From Sarcina sp. DSM 11001 (GTDB lineage Bacteria; Bacillota; Clostridia; Lachnospirales; Lachnospiraceae): a stretch of 48,206 nucleotides of DNA. Made by a program: the position numbers and the translations under genes. The notes under the pieces were generated by a model. It was not told the origin of the DNA. It was given only the letters and a program-made list of their open reading frames with translations, and did not search any database. Below, one piece after another: positions 32,768-41,202 of this stretch (position 1 is its first letter; every line of letters begins with the position of its first letter). The stretch is from positions 1 to 48,206 of the forward strand of contig NZ_FNFZ01000026.1 of the NCBI RefSeq assembly GCF_900101015.1. The letters are read 5' to 3'.

Positions 32768-33331
32768 TTGGAAGAAAAGAGGGACATTGAAACAAAGCTT
32801 GCCGTGAGCCTGAAAGGGCTTGTGACGAAAATGCCTTTTGAGAAGATTACGATCAAGCAGATCGCGGACGGGGCAGGTGTCATCCGTGTGACTTTTTATA
32901 ATCATTTTCAGGACAAATATGATCTCCTTGCCTGGATCGTCCGCAGGGAGATCCTCGATCCAGTCCGGATCCTGATCTCCAACCGGATGTACCGGGAATC
33001 TCTGATCCTGATCTTCAGCAATTTTCTGCAGGACAAAGAGTTTTACATGCATGCGGTCAGGATCGAGGGGCAGAATTCTTTTTCCGAGATCGTGGAGGAA
33101 TGCGCTTATGCCCTGCTGCTGGATATTTTCCGGGAAAACGGGGCAGAGAGGAGGCATCCTCGCCATGCCTGGATGAATCCGGAGAATCTGGCTCACTATT
33201 ATGGGAATTCGATGTCTTATATTGTGCTCGAATGGATCCGGACGGGTATGACGATACCGCCTGAGGAGATGGCCACTATCTATGAATATATTGGCACCCG
33301 GTCCATGTGGGATATTCTGGAGGAACTTTAA
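32768..33331 (+). CDS. TetR/AcrR-family regulator
   Basis: 187 residues, with a TTG start at 32768 placed seven bases after AGGAGGT. The N-terminal helix-turn-helix is clear: FEKITIKQIADGAGVIRVTFYNHFQDKYDLLAWIV at about residues 24-58, written here as two motifs, ITIKQIADGAGVIRVTF and YNHFQDKYDLL. The C-terminal part resembles the TetR_C_8 (DhaS-like) group. It lies 255 bp upstream of the LxxG-repeat secreted protein gene. The 22-bp iterons between them carry a TTTCGAAA palindrome and are a plausible operator array. Confidence 0.9.
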   Translation: MEEKRDIETKLAVSLKGLVTKMPFEKITIKQIADGAGVIRVTFYNHFQDKYDLLAWIVRREILDPVRILISNRMYRESLILIFSNFLQDKEFYMHAVRIEGQNSFSEIVEECAYALLLDIFRENGAERRHPRHAWMNPENLAHYYGNSMSYIVLEWIRTGMTIPPEEMATIYEYIGTRSMWDILEEL

Positions 33332-33478
33332 AGGAAAAGGATATCGGTATACAAAATAGTCGGTTTGTATATTCACTTGCAACACGGATTCCGGATTGGA
33401 TATTCTCATATTCAATCCTTTTTTCTTATTATAATCAAAGCGGTTTATCAAAACCGCAGCCAATTTAATGATATTTGT

Positions 33479-33590
33479 AACAGGATAGTATTTTCGAAAG
33501 CGGCAGGGTAGCAGCTCGAAAATGACACGATAGTATTTCGAAAGTGACAGGATTGTATTTCGGTAGTGACAGGAGAGTATTTCGAAATGA
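33479..33590 (+). repeat. 22-bp iterons over the start of the LxxG-repeat gene
   Basis: Five units start at 33479, 33502, 33524, 33546 and 33568, of type GACAGGATAGTATTTCGAAAGT. The last unit supplies the ribosome-binding site (CAGGAG) and, with TTTCGAA-ATG, the start codon of the next gene. Most units keep the palindrome TTTCGAAA; the second and fourth are diverged there. The period is about two helical turns. Confidence 0.9.
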
Positions 33591-36500
33591 GAAAAAATCA
33601 GATTATTGCGATGGTTTTATCCGCTGTTCTTGCAGCAGGGTCCAATATGACGGCAGTGACCACCCTCGCGGCGGTCTGTGATCCTCAGGCGGCAGGCGGC
33701 AGCCCGGTCAGGTCTGCCGGGGCGGGCAGGGATGTGCTCTGGTCCAGTGCTGAGGGAGACGAAGAGGACAGTGGTGACAGCATTGATCTGGAGAAAGCCG
33801 TTACCGAGGCGGTCAGCCAGGTCTCCAGCGGGGCTTCCAAGGAGGAGACGGTTTATATTTTCACGGATGAATACGGGAACCAGAGGGATATTACGGTCTC
33901 CAACTGGCTCAAGAATCCCGATGGAAAGGACAAGCTCGAGGATCTTTCCGATCTGTCTGATATAGAAAATGTCAAGGGCGATGAGACCTATGACAGGAAC
34001 GGGGAAGAGATCACCTGGAATGCCGGCGGAAAGGATATTTATTATCAGGGTACGACAACGCAGCAGCCTCCTGTCTCGGAAAAGATCACCTACTATCTGG
34101 ACGGCAGGGAGATCGCCGCGAAGGACCTGGCAGGCAAGAGCGGAAAGGTCAGGATCCGCATCGAATATACCAATAATGTTCCTTATAAAAATGTCTACGT
34201 GCCTTTCGCGGCTGTGTCCGGCATGGCCTTTTCCAATGACACGGCGACCAATATCGATGTTGACAACGGTTCGGTGATCTCGGAGGGCAAAAACACGATC
34301 GTCGTGGGAATGGCTTTTCCGGGTCTGCAGGAGAGTCTGAACACAGTCCGCAGCGAATCCAAGGATATCGTTGAGAAAATCGGGGATGATGAGGAAGATA
34401 AACAGGATACCAAGAACCGGATCGATGAGGTCGATATCCCCGGAAGTGTCGAGATCACGATGGACGCTACTGATTTCAAGATGAGCACCTGCATGACAAT
34501 GGTCTTTTCCAACCTCTTTGCCATGGACGAGGAGGATGAAAGGGATTTTGACGAGGATCATTCGGACGTGTTCAGCGACATGGATGATGCGGTCACGGAT
34601 CTGGAAGACGACGGCAATGACCTCGCAGACGGCACACAGGATCTGGTGGACGGCGTTGAGGAGGCCAGGGACGGCGTGGACGAGCTCTCCGATGGAGTGG
34701 ATGAGCTGGCGGACGGTGTCGAGGAGTACACGGACGGCGTGGACAAGGTCGATGACGGCGCGCACACCCTGGCAAAGGGGGCAAAGACCCTGACAGGGAA
34801 TAATAAGACGCTTCGTAAAGGAGTAAAAGGCCTCGTCGATGGCTCAGTGAAGCTGGCGGAAGGCGCGGCAGCGGCGGCAAAGGGATCCTCTGATCTGGCC
34901 GGCGGAGTTAAGAAATACACGGCGGGAGCGGACCAGGCGGCTGACGGCGCGCTGGCACTCTCCCAGGGAGCCGGCAAGCTGACAGAGAAAGACAAAGACC
35001 TGAATGGCGGCATCTCGGATCTCACTTCCGGCGTAAAGACGATCGGGGAAGGGATGACTGCGCTCAGAGGCGGGCTCAAGGAGCTCGACGACAAGCTCTC
35101 TGTCTATACCGGAGCCGTTGCCTCCGTGAGCGAAGGACTCGGCGAAAGCAAAGACGGGGCGCGGACGCTCCGGGACGGCGCTGCGGCGCTGGCGGATGAT
35201 GAACAGGGCGCACCCGCCTATGCGGACGGTGTGGGCAAACTGGTCGGGAGCGTCAGGAACGTGAAAGACAGCACAGAGCAGCTGGCGGATGGCGCTTCAA
35301 AGGTCACGGAGGGAGTCCGTTCTCTCTCCGGTAAGGTCGATTCCCTGGGAAGCGGGATCGAAGCGGCGGCAAAGACTGCGGGTTCGGCGGCAGAGCATGC
35401 CAAAGAAGCAGCCGGACATGCCGGAGACGGTGCCTCTGACGCGAAGGATTTTATTGAAAAAGCAGAGTCCGCCCGGAAAAAGATCTCCGATGCCTCGGAC
35501 AAGGCGAAGGACGTGATCGATGCGGCTGAGGAGGCTGAAAAGGCCGGAAGCGGATTGAAGGACAAAACAAAGGGACTGAAGGATACCGCTGAAAAGGCAA
35601 AGGAGGATGCCTCCGGAGCCGGGGAAACGGCGAAAAAGAAGACGGATGCGGCGGAGGACAAGATCGATGCCGCAAAGAAAGCGGTCGAAGAGATCAGTTC
35701 CCCTGTCGACGGGATCCTGGACGCGGTCGGCGACGGTTATGGCAGCGATGAGGGAAAGGTCGACAAGGTGGACACGCCGGATGGAGACAGCGTCAGCGAG
35801 GATGATATCCGGAGCGCTGTAAAGGATGCTGTGGAGGACGCCATCGGGGATAAGCTCGAGGGTGTCGAAGGCGTGGACAAGGATAAGATCATCAGCGCGG
35901 CTGCTTCCAAAGCTGCCTCCGCAGCCTACGAAGAGGTCAAGGACCACTCCGGGTCCGGCGAATTCAAGGACGCGATCAAGACAGCCAATGATCATATCGA
36001 GGAAGCGAACGGCGTGATCGAGAGCCGGAACAAAAAGATCGCTTCCATCAAAGACAAGGCGGACGGTGCCGGCGACAGCCTCGACGACAAGATCAGCAAG
36101 GCGAAAAAAGCCCTTGACGAAGCCGGGGACAGCGTGGGCGAAGCCGGTTCGACGGTCGAGGATGCCGGTTCAGCCGTTTCCAAGGCGGCGGACAGCCTTA
36201 CCAAAGGAGCCGGTGAGGTGGACAGCGCCGCGGAAGAGGTTGCAAAAAAGGCCTCCGCGGTCAAAACGGCAGCCAACGGCTTCAAGTCGGCAGCGGACGC
36301 GGCGGACGACCTGTCTGTCTCCGGTCTGAAGGATGCGGCGGACGACCTGAAGGAGGACGCCGGAACACTGGGCAAGGATGCCTCCGCGATTGGAAAAGCA
36401 GCGGAAGGGATAAAATCAGCCGGCGAAGCCCTGGAGGAGAGCAAAGATTCCATCGACGCCCTCAAGAACGGCGCGGAGCAGGTCAGCGGAGGGCTCGCGA

Positions 36501-37360
36501 AGCTCAACGGATCCCTGAGCGAAGCGGAGGATGACCTGGATACGCTCGAAAAGAGCGGGACCAAAGTTTCCCAGGGGGCAAAACAGGTGGACAGCGGCAT
36601 CTCGCAGCTGTACGAATCCCTCTACGGAGAAGACGACCATTCCCTTTACAGTGTCCTCAGCAAGCTGAAATCCAATAACGGCGCGATCAGTCAGGGCGTA
36701 TCCAACATCAGGGATGGAGCGGATCAGGTGGCTGAAGGTCTCGACAATGCAGGCTCCGGATCAGATACCCTCAAAGAAGGCGTAGCGGCTTATACAAAGG
36801 GAGTGGAACAGCTGGCGCAGGGAGCAGGTCAGCTGTCGGAAGGCACGGCGGAGCTGAAAAAGAATTCCGAAGCTCTAAACAAGGGAGCTGACGACCTCGC
36901 GGCCGGGACAAAGACTCTGTCTGACGGGACTATCGAGGCGAAGAAGGGCGTTTCCCAGCTCAGCAGCGGTATCGCCAAGTACCTCAAGGGAACCGAAGAA
37001 CTCAAAAAAGGTACGGACAAGCTCTCTGACGGAACCCATAAGCTCAACAAAAACTCCGGAAAACTCAATGACGGTATGGATGAACTCCAGGACGGCGTCG
37101 GAGAATTCTCCGACGGCATGCAGGAGATGCTGGACGGCTGCATCGAGCTCAACGACGGCGTCATTGAATTCCGCGATGACGGGATCCGGAAGCTCGCGGA
37201 TATCTACAGGAATAATATCCGGTCTCTGGACGACAGCCTGATGGAGGTCAAGGAGGCGGCCAAGGTCTACAAGACCTTCAGCGGCGCCCTGGAGAACGCG
37301 GACAACAATGTCAGGTTCATCATCAAAACCGACGGCGTCGAAGTCGATGAGGAAGAATGA
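33587..37360 (+). CDS. Large secreted YhgE/Pip-like LxxG-repeat protein
   Basis: 1257 residues. A signal peptide (IIAMVLSAVLAAGSNMTAVTTLAA) leads into a globular N-terminal domain (ETVYIFTDEYGNQRDITVSN, YYQGTTTQQPPVSEKITYYL) known from large Clostridia exported proteins. From about residue 335 the protein consists of repeats of about seven residues, L-x-D-G-V-x-x, as in the periplasmic part of YhgE/Pip proteins. Two such blocks (about 335-620 and 985-1210) flank an Ala/Lys/Asp-rich helical block (about 600-985). No transmembrane segment follows, unlike YhgE itself, and no transporter gene is adjacent. Its last codons with the stop are repeated downstream. Confidence 0.75.
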   Translation: MRKNQIIAMVLSAVLAAGSNMTAVTTLAAVCDPQAAGGSPVRSAGAGRDVLWSSAEGDEEDSGDSIDLEKAVTEAVSQVSSGASKEETVYIFTDEYGNQRDITVSNWLKNPDGKDKLEDLSDLSDIENVKGDETYDRNGEEITWNAGGKDIYYQGTTTQQPPVSEKITYYLDGREIAAKDLAGKSGKVRIRIEYTNNVPYKNVYVPFAAVSGMAFSNDTATNIDVDNGSVISEGKNTIVVGMAFPGLQESLNTVRSESKDIVEKIGDDEEDKQDTKNRIDEVDIPGSVEITMDATDFKMSTCMTMVFSNLFAMDEEDERDFDEDHSDVFSDMDDAVTDLEDDGNDLADGTQDLVDGVEEARDGVDELSDGVDELADGVEEYTDGVDKVDDGAHTLAKGAKTLTGNNKTLRKGVKGLVDGSVKLAEGAAAAAKGSSDLAGGVKKYTAGADQAADGALALSQGAGKLTEKDKDLNGGISDLTSGVKTIGEGMTALRGGLKELDDKLSVYTGAVASVSEGLGESKDGARTLRDGAAALADDEQGAPAYADGVGKLVGSVRNVKDSTEQLADGASKVTEGVRSLSGKVDSLGSGIEAAAKTAGSAAEHAKEAAGHAGDGASDAKDFIEKAESARKKISDASDKAKDVIDAAEEAEKAGSGLKDKTKGLKDTAEKAKEDASGAGETAKKKTDAAEDKIDAAKKAVEEISSPVDGILDAVGDGYGSDEGKVDKVDTPDGDSVSEDDIRSAVKDAVEDAIGDKLEGVEGVDKDKIISAAASKAASAAYEEVKDHSGSGEFKDAIKTANDHIEEANGVIESRNKKIASIKDKADGAGDSLDDKISKAKKALDEAGDSVGEAGSTVEDAGSAVSKAADSLTKGAGEVDSAAEEVAKKASAVKTAANGFKSAADAADDLSVSGLKDAADDLKEDAGTLGKDASAIGKAAEGIKSAGEALEESKDSIDALKNGAEQVSGGLAKLNGSLSEAEDDLDTLEKSGTKVSQGAKQVDSGISQLYESLYGEDDHSLYSVLSKLKSNNGAISQGVSNIRDGADQVAEGLDNAGSGSDTLKEGVAAYTKGVEQLAQGAGQLSEGTAELKKNSEALNKGADDLAAGTKTLSDGTIEAKKGVSQLSSGIAKYLKGTEELKKGTDKLSDGTHKLNKNSGKLNDGMDELQDGVGEFSDGMQEMLDGCIELNDGVIEFRDDGIRKLADIYRNNIRSLDDSLMEVKEAAKVYKTFSGALENADNNVRFIIKTDGVEVDEEE

Positions 37361-37530
37361 TTATCCGCAGGCCGCCGGTGTTGAAGCGGATGAGGAAGAA
37401 TGATCATCCGCAGGCCCGCCGGTGTTGAAGCGGATGAGAAAGAATGATTATCCGCAGGCCCGCCGGTGCTGAAGCGGATGAGAAAGAATGATTATCCGCA
37501 GGCCCGCCGGTGTTGAAGCGGATGAGAAAA
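37346..37530 (+). repeat. 44-bp tandem repeat of the gene 3' end
   Basis: GATGAGGAAGAATGA, the last codons (DEEE and stop) of the LxxG-repeat gene, begins units at 37346, 37389, 37433, 37477 and 37521. Periods are 43 and then 44 bp. Each full unit continues with ATCCGCAGGCCCGCCGGTG. All copies after the first lie outside the gene. Confidence 0.95.
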
Positions 37531-37584
37531 GAAGGGTTTGTTAAAGATTTTGTTACAGCGGTTTTCCCGCAGGAGGCAGGATAA

Positions 37585-38166
37585 ATGAATATCCACACTC
37601 TGTTTATCCTATTGATCGCAATGGCTATGGCCTGTGATATTTTCGGCATAGTGGTGCAGAGAGGGGCAAATCTGGTCAGGATCGATGTCAGGACGGCACT
37701 GATGTCCCTGCTCTGGGCAGTATTTGAACTGCTGGCGATCTTGGCAGGTTACGCGGCGGGAAGCGGGCTCCTGGGACTGGAGTTGACGGAACACAGAAGC
37801 CAGTTCTGGGTGCACGTTATCTCCGGAGTGATCCTGGCTGCCATCGGTGTCCGTATGTTTATGCTGGCCTTCGGGAAAAGGATCATTCTGGAGCACCGCA
37901 TGGAAAAAGTGGATTTCCGAACTGATATCCTTCTGGCCCTGCGCCTGTGTGTGCACGGGCTACTGGCAGGGATCGTCTGCGGCCTGCTCTGCTTCAGCCT
38001 GCCGCAGGTGATCGCGGCCGCCTTCCTCATTTCTGCCGCGTCAGCCGTGGCAGGCTACATTTCCGGCCGCGCCTGGGGCGTGTCTCCCAGCGGGACGGCC
38101 TATGCCATCGGCGGAGGGCTTTTGTGTGCGCTGGGCCTGGCCCTGCAGGTACTCCCATTTGGATGA
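37585..38166 (+). CDS. MntP-like (LysE superfamily) membrane protein
   Basis: 193 residues with six hydrophobic helices. The pattern resembles manganese efflux pump MntP: helix 1 with AMAMACDIFGIVVQRGA (family A-M-D-A-F), then FELLAILAGYAAGSGLLG, VHVISGVILAAIGVRMFM and, after a basic linker, LLAGIVCGLLCFSLPQVIAA and VAGYISGRAWG. The usual Asp of the first helix is kept (ACDIF). Divergent, so the transported ion is not certain. CAGGAGG precedes the ATG. The 3' flank has slipped GGATGA units that include the stop codon. Confidence 0.6.
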   Translation: MNIHTLFILLIAMAMACDIFGIVVQRGANLVRIDVRTALMSLLWAVFELLAILAGYAAGSGLLGLELTEHRSQFWVHVISGVILAAIGVRMFMLAFGKRIILEHRMEKVDFRTDILLALRLCVHGLLAGIVCGLLCFSLPQVIAAAFLISAASAVAGYISGRAWGVSPSGTAYAIGGGLLCALGLALQVLPFG

Positions 38167-38653
38167 TTTGCATAAAGCAAGATGAACCCCGATAAAGAAA
38201 GCCGGGTCTGGATGAGGAAAGCCGGTCCCGGATAATGAAAGATGGATAAAAAAGGAATGAAGGCCTGTTTCGTCCCTGTTTCGCAAGGAACAGAATCGGG
38301 GCAGGCAATTGAAGCGGGTTGAATTTGACAAAACCTGTTAATACAGAAAGAAGAAAGCGCTGCTGCATTGCTGAAATTTCGCAATGCAGCAGCGCTTTTT
38401 ATCTGTGCCTAATGTTGTAAATATACTTCCGGTATTCCTGTAAATGCCACTGTGACAGACAAGGGCATTTTAAAATGCGCCAGCGCGGTAAATGATCCGG
38501 CACGGTAAATGTGCCGGCGCGGTGTGCAGACAAAGCAGTCTGCCGGAAAGCCGTCTGTCTATGACACATCAGGAGAAGCCGTCTGTCTATGACTCATCAG
38601 GAGGAAGCTGTCTGTCTATGTCACATCAAGCGTCACATCAGGGCTGTGTCCCA
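38167..38653. other. Intergenic region with terminator and repeats
   Basis: Starts with slipped copies of the MntP-like 3' end (GGATGAGGAAAGCCGG, GGATAATGAAAG). It then holds a strong bidirectional terminator at 38354-38398, and repeats of the converging phosphomutase 3' end. Confidence 0.55.
38354..38398. terminator. Bidirectional terminator
   Basis: A perfect 18-bp stem, AAAGCGCTGCTGCATTGC with its complement around a 9-base loop, with T-rich and A-rich flanks. Confidence 0.9.
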
Positions 38654-38662
38654 TCAGGAGAA
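38545..38662. repeat. Tandem repeats of the phosphomutase 3' end
   Basis: CATCAGGAGAA recurs at about 38567, 38596 (CATCAGGAGGAA) and 38653. The last copy contains the stop codon (TCA on the plus strand) of the phosphohexomutase gene. Between them runs GCCGTCTGTCTATGAC, giving a period of about 29-30 bp in the first two units. Confidence 0.85.
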
Positions 38663-40336
38663 AATGGGCTTGATGGCCTCGGAGAGGGCATCCTTTTCAG
38701 CCTGTGCGGCCGCGAGGTCTTTGCCCAGGGTGGTGTAGTAGGCCTTGATCTTGGGCTCTGTGCCGGAGGGACGGATCATGACCTTCGCGCCGTCCTCAAG
38801 GACATAGGAGAGAACGTTTGCCTTGGGCAGGCCGGTCTCTTCCGGTTTCGCGTAGTCGGTCACGGAGGCGACCTTCAGGCTGCCGAACGCGGCGGGAGCG
38901 TTGTCGCGAAGTCCGGCCATGATGTCGGCCATCTTCTGCATTCCGGACAGGCCGGGGAACTCGACGGTGTCGATCTTGTTGAGGTAGCGGCCGTACTGGG
39001 CATAGATTTCTTCCAGACGCTGCTTGATGCTGGAGCCGATGCTGCGGTAGTAGGCAGCCATCTCGCAGATCAGCATGGAGCCGATGATGGCGTCTTTGTC
39101 ACGGACATAAGGGCCTGCCAGATAGCCGTAGCTCTCTTCGAAACCGAAGATGAAGCGGTCGACTTCGCCTGCTGCCTCGAGCTGGGCGATCTGGTCGCCG
39201 ATCCACTTGAAGCCTGTCAGGGTCTGACGAAGCTCGACGCCGTAGTTCTCGGCGATCTTCTCTGCCAGAGGGGTGGAGACGATGGACATGACAGCGACGG
39301 GGTTCTTGGGCATTGTGCCCTTCTCGATGCGGCCCGCGCAGATGTAGTCGAGCAGCAGGGCGCCCATCTCGTTGCCGGAGACCAGCTCGTAGGAGCCGTC
39401 CGGGCATTTCATGGCGATACCGACACGGTCTGCGTCGGGGTCGGTTGCCAGCATGAGGTCTGCGCCGACTTCCTTCGCCAGATTCAGGCCTTTTTCAAGA
39501 GCAGCGAAGATCTCGGGGTTGGGATAGGAGCAGGTGGTGAAATAGCCGTTCGGATATTCCTGCTCGGGAACGATGGTGACATCGGTGATGCCCATATCCT
39601 TGAGGACGCGGGTCACAGGGACGAGGCCGGTGCCGTTCAGAGGAGAGTAGACCAGCTTGAGGCCGGCGGTCTTGCACAGACCCGGACGGACCTGGCGGGC
39701 TTCGATCGCCTCATAGAGGGCTTCTTTGCACTCGTCGCCGACGAATTTGATGAATCCCTTTTCCACGCCTTCCGCGAAGGACATGTATTTGGCGCCGGTC
39801 AGGACATCGGTCTTCTGGATCGCGTCGTAGACGACAGCGGCCGCGTCATCGGTCATCTGGCAGCCGTCGGGGCCGTAGGCCTTGAAGCCGTTGTACTGGG
39901 CGGGGTTGTGGGAAGCGGTGATCATGATACCCGCGTTGCAGTTGTAATAACGGGTAGCAAAGCTCAATGCGGGGACAGGCATCAGCTCGTCATAGATGCG
40001 GACATTGATGCCGTTGGCGGCCAGGACGCCTGCTGCGTCGCGGGCAAAGTTCCAGCCTTTCAGACGGCTGTCATAGCTGATGGCGACGGTCTGAGTGCCG
40101 CCCTGGGTCTTGACCCACTCGGCAACACCCTGCGTAGCCTGACGGACTACCCAGATGTTCATGCGGTTCGTGCCTGCGCCCAGTGTGCCGCGAAGACCTG
40201 CTGTACCAAAGGAAAGCGCGATCGAGAAGCGCTCTTTGATGGCGTCATCATCGCCCTCGATATTTTTGAGCTCAGTGTGAAGATCACAGTCGATCAGATC
40301 AGCTTCCAGCCAGCGTTTGTAATCATCCTGATACAT
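38654..40336 (-). CDS. pgcA: Phospho-sugar mutase (phosphoglucomutase type)
   Basis: 560 residues of the alpha-D-phosphohexomutase superfamily, PGM2/PgcA branch. It converts glucose-1-phosphate and glucose-6-phosphate (possibly mannose phosphates as well). The active-site loop ITASHNPAQYNGFK with the phosphoserine lies near residue 142, the metal-binding loop DPDADRVG near residue 300, and the phosphate-binding RPSGTEPKIKAYY near residue 525. The length fits PgcA. The start MYQDDY at 40336 is preferred over the GTG three codons earlier, because of the CAGGTG site upstream. Substrate preference is inferred from the branch. Confidence 0.93.
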   Translation of the reverse strand: MYQDDYKRWLEADLIDCDLHTELKNIEGDDDAIKERFSIALSFGTAGLRGTLGAGTNRMNIWVVRQATQGVAEWVKTQGGTQTVAISYDSRLKGWNFARDAAGVLAANGINVRIYDELMPVPALSFATRYYNCNAGIMITASHNPAQYNGFKAYGPDGCQMTDDAAAVVYDAIQKTDVLTGAKYMSFAEGVEKGFIKFVGDECKEALYEAIEARQVRPGLCKTAGLKLVYSPLNGTGLVPVTRVLKDMGITDVTIVPEQEYPNGYFTTCSYPNPEIFAALEKGLNLAKEVGADLMLATDPDADRVGIAMKCPDGSYELVSGNEMGALLLDYICAGRIEKGTMPKNPVAVMSIVSTPLAEKIAENYGVELRQTLTGFKWIGDQIAQLEAAGEVDRFIFGFEESYGYLAGPYVRDKDAIIGSMLICEMAAYYRSIGSSIKQRLEEIYAQYGRYLNKIDTVEFPGLSGMQKMADIMAGLRDNAPAAFGSLKVASVTDYAKPEETGLPKANVLSYVLEDGAKVMIRPSGTEPKIKAYYTTLGKDLAAAQAEKDALSEAIKPIFS

Positions 40337-41202
40337 ACTTTGCACCTGCTTTCTTTAAACAATTAATTAATAATCCGGTAACAATCCCCGCTGCTGTCTG
40401 CCGTATTCTGTCGCTGTAAATCCCAGATCCTGCCGGAAACAGGCTGTCCCATGTGCCTGTGTGCGCAGTCCGCCTTGTGTGCGGACCTCAACAGGCAGTC
40501 CGCGCTGCCCGGCCGCCTGTGCATTCTGCCCGGCGGGTGCGGAAGGGGCTGTATACAGAACAAGGGACAAGTGATCCTCCTGCTCTGGCGGAAAGCCTGG
40601 CAGGCGGGCCGGTATCAGTTCCTAATTGGACAATGTGCTGTGTTTTCCGGCAAAAGCGGCGCAGGATACCAACAATATTCCTAAAGAAAAATATATCTTT
40701 TTTTGTGTATTATGTCAATCCGCAGTTCCTGTCTGCGCGCCTCTTGAAAATCATTTTAAAACAATCTTAACCGCTTTGAAATCGTATTGAAAAAACGAAG
40801 ATTTATAATCGCCCGGGCGCTGACCTTACCTTACCTCAGGCTGGCTTTCTTTTGCATGTGACGAAATTGTGAACATCTTTGACAATCTATTGACGCTTTT
40901 TTTGCGTAGGCGATGATATAGTATATTTGTATATCTTTGTGTATCTATGCCCAGTTGGATTTATATGTTCTGCACAATAGTCCAGACTGCTGCATCTTAC
41001 CTGTTCAGGACGGTTTACATTAAAAAATCAATACAAGACCATAGAATCCTATATTTGAAAAAGGAAAGTCGAAGAGATTTTGATCAGGTTTATTTGATCA
41101 GGTTTATTTGAAATTTTCGACCTGGACGGATGGACTGTCAGGACAGTTATAACGTTCAGGGGGTCACGTAGTGCTGCATTATTTTACAACAGGAGGTTTG
41201 TC
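40337..41202. other. Long intergenic region before the giant surface protein gene
   Basis: First part (40370-40680) is GC-rich with GCAGTCCGC repeats and a GTCCGC/GCGGAC hairpin, but no credible gene. The second part is AT-rich, with TTGACA (40879) and TTGACG (40890) boxes and TATAGT near 40917 as a rough promoter. A perfect 14-bp direct repeat TGATCAGGTTTATT follows at 41081-41108. AGGAGG precedes the ATG at 41203. Confidence 0.45.

Noticed and set aside
38492-40366. Plus-strand open frame of 624 codons opposite the phosphomutase gene
   Set aside because: The minus strand encodes a complete phosphohexomutase with all active-site motifs. The plus frame has no start signal and is a codon-bias shadow.
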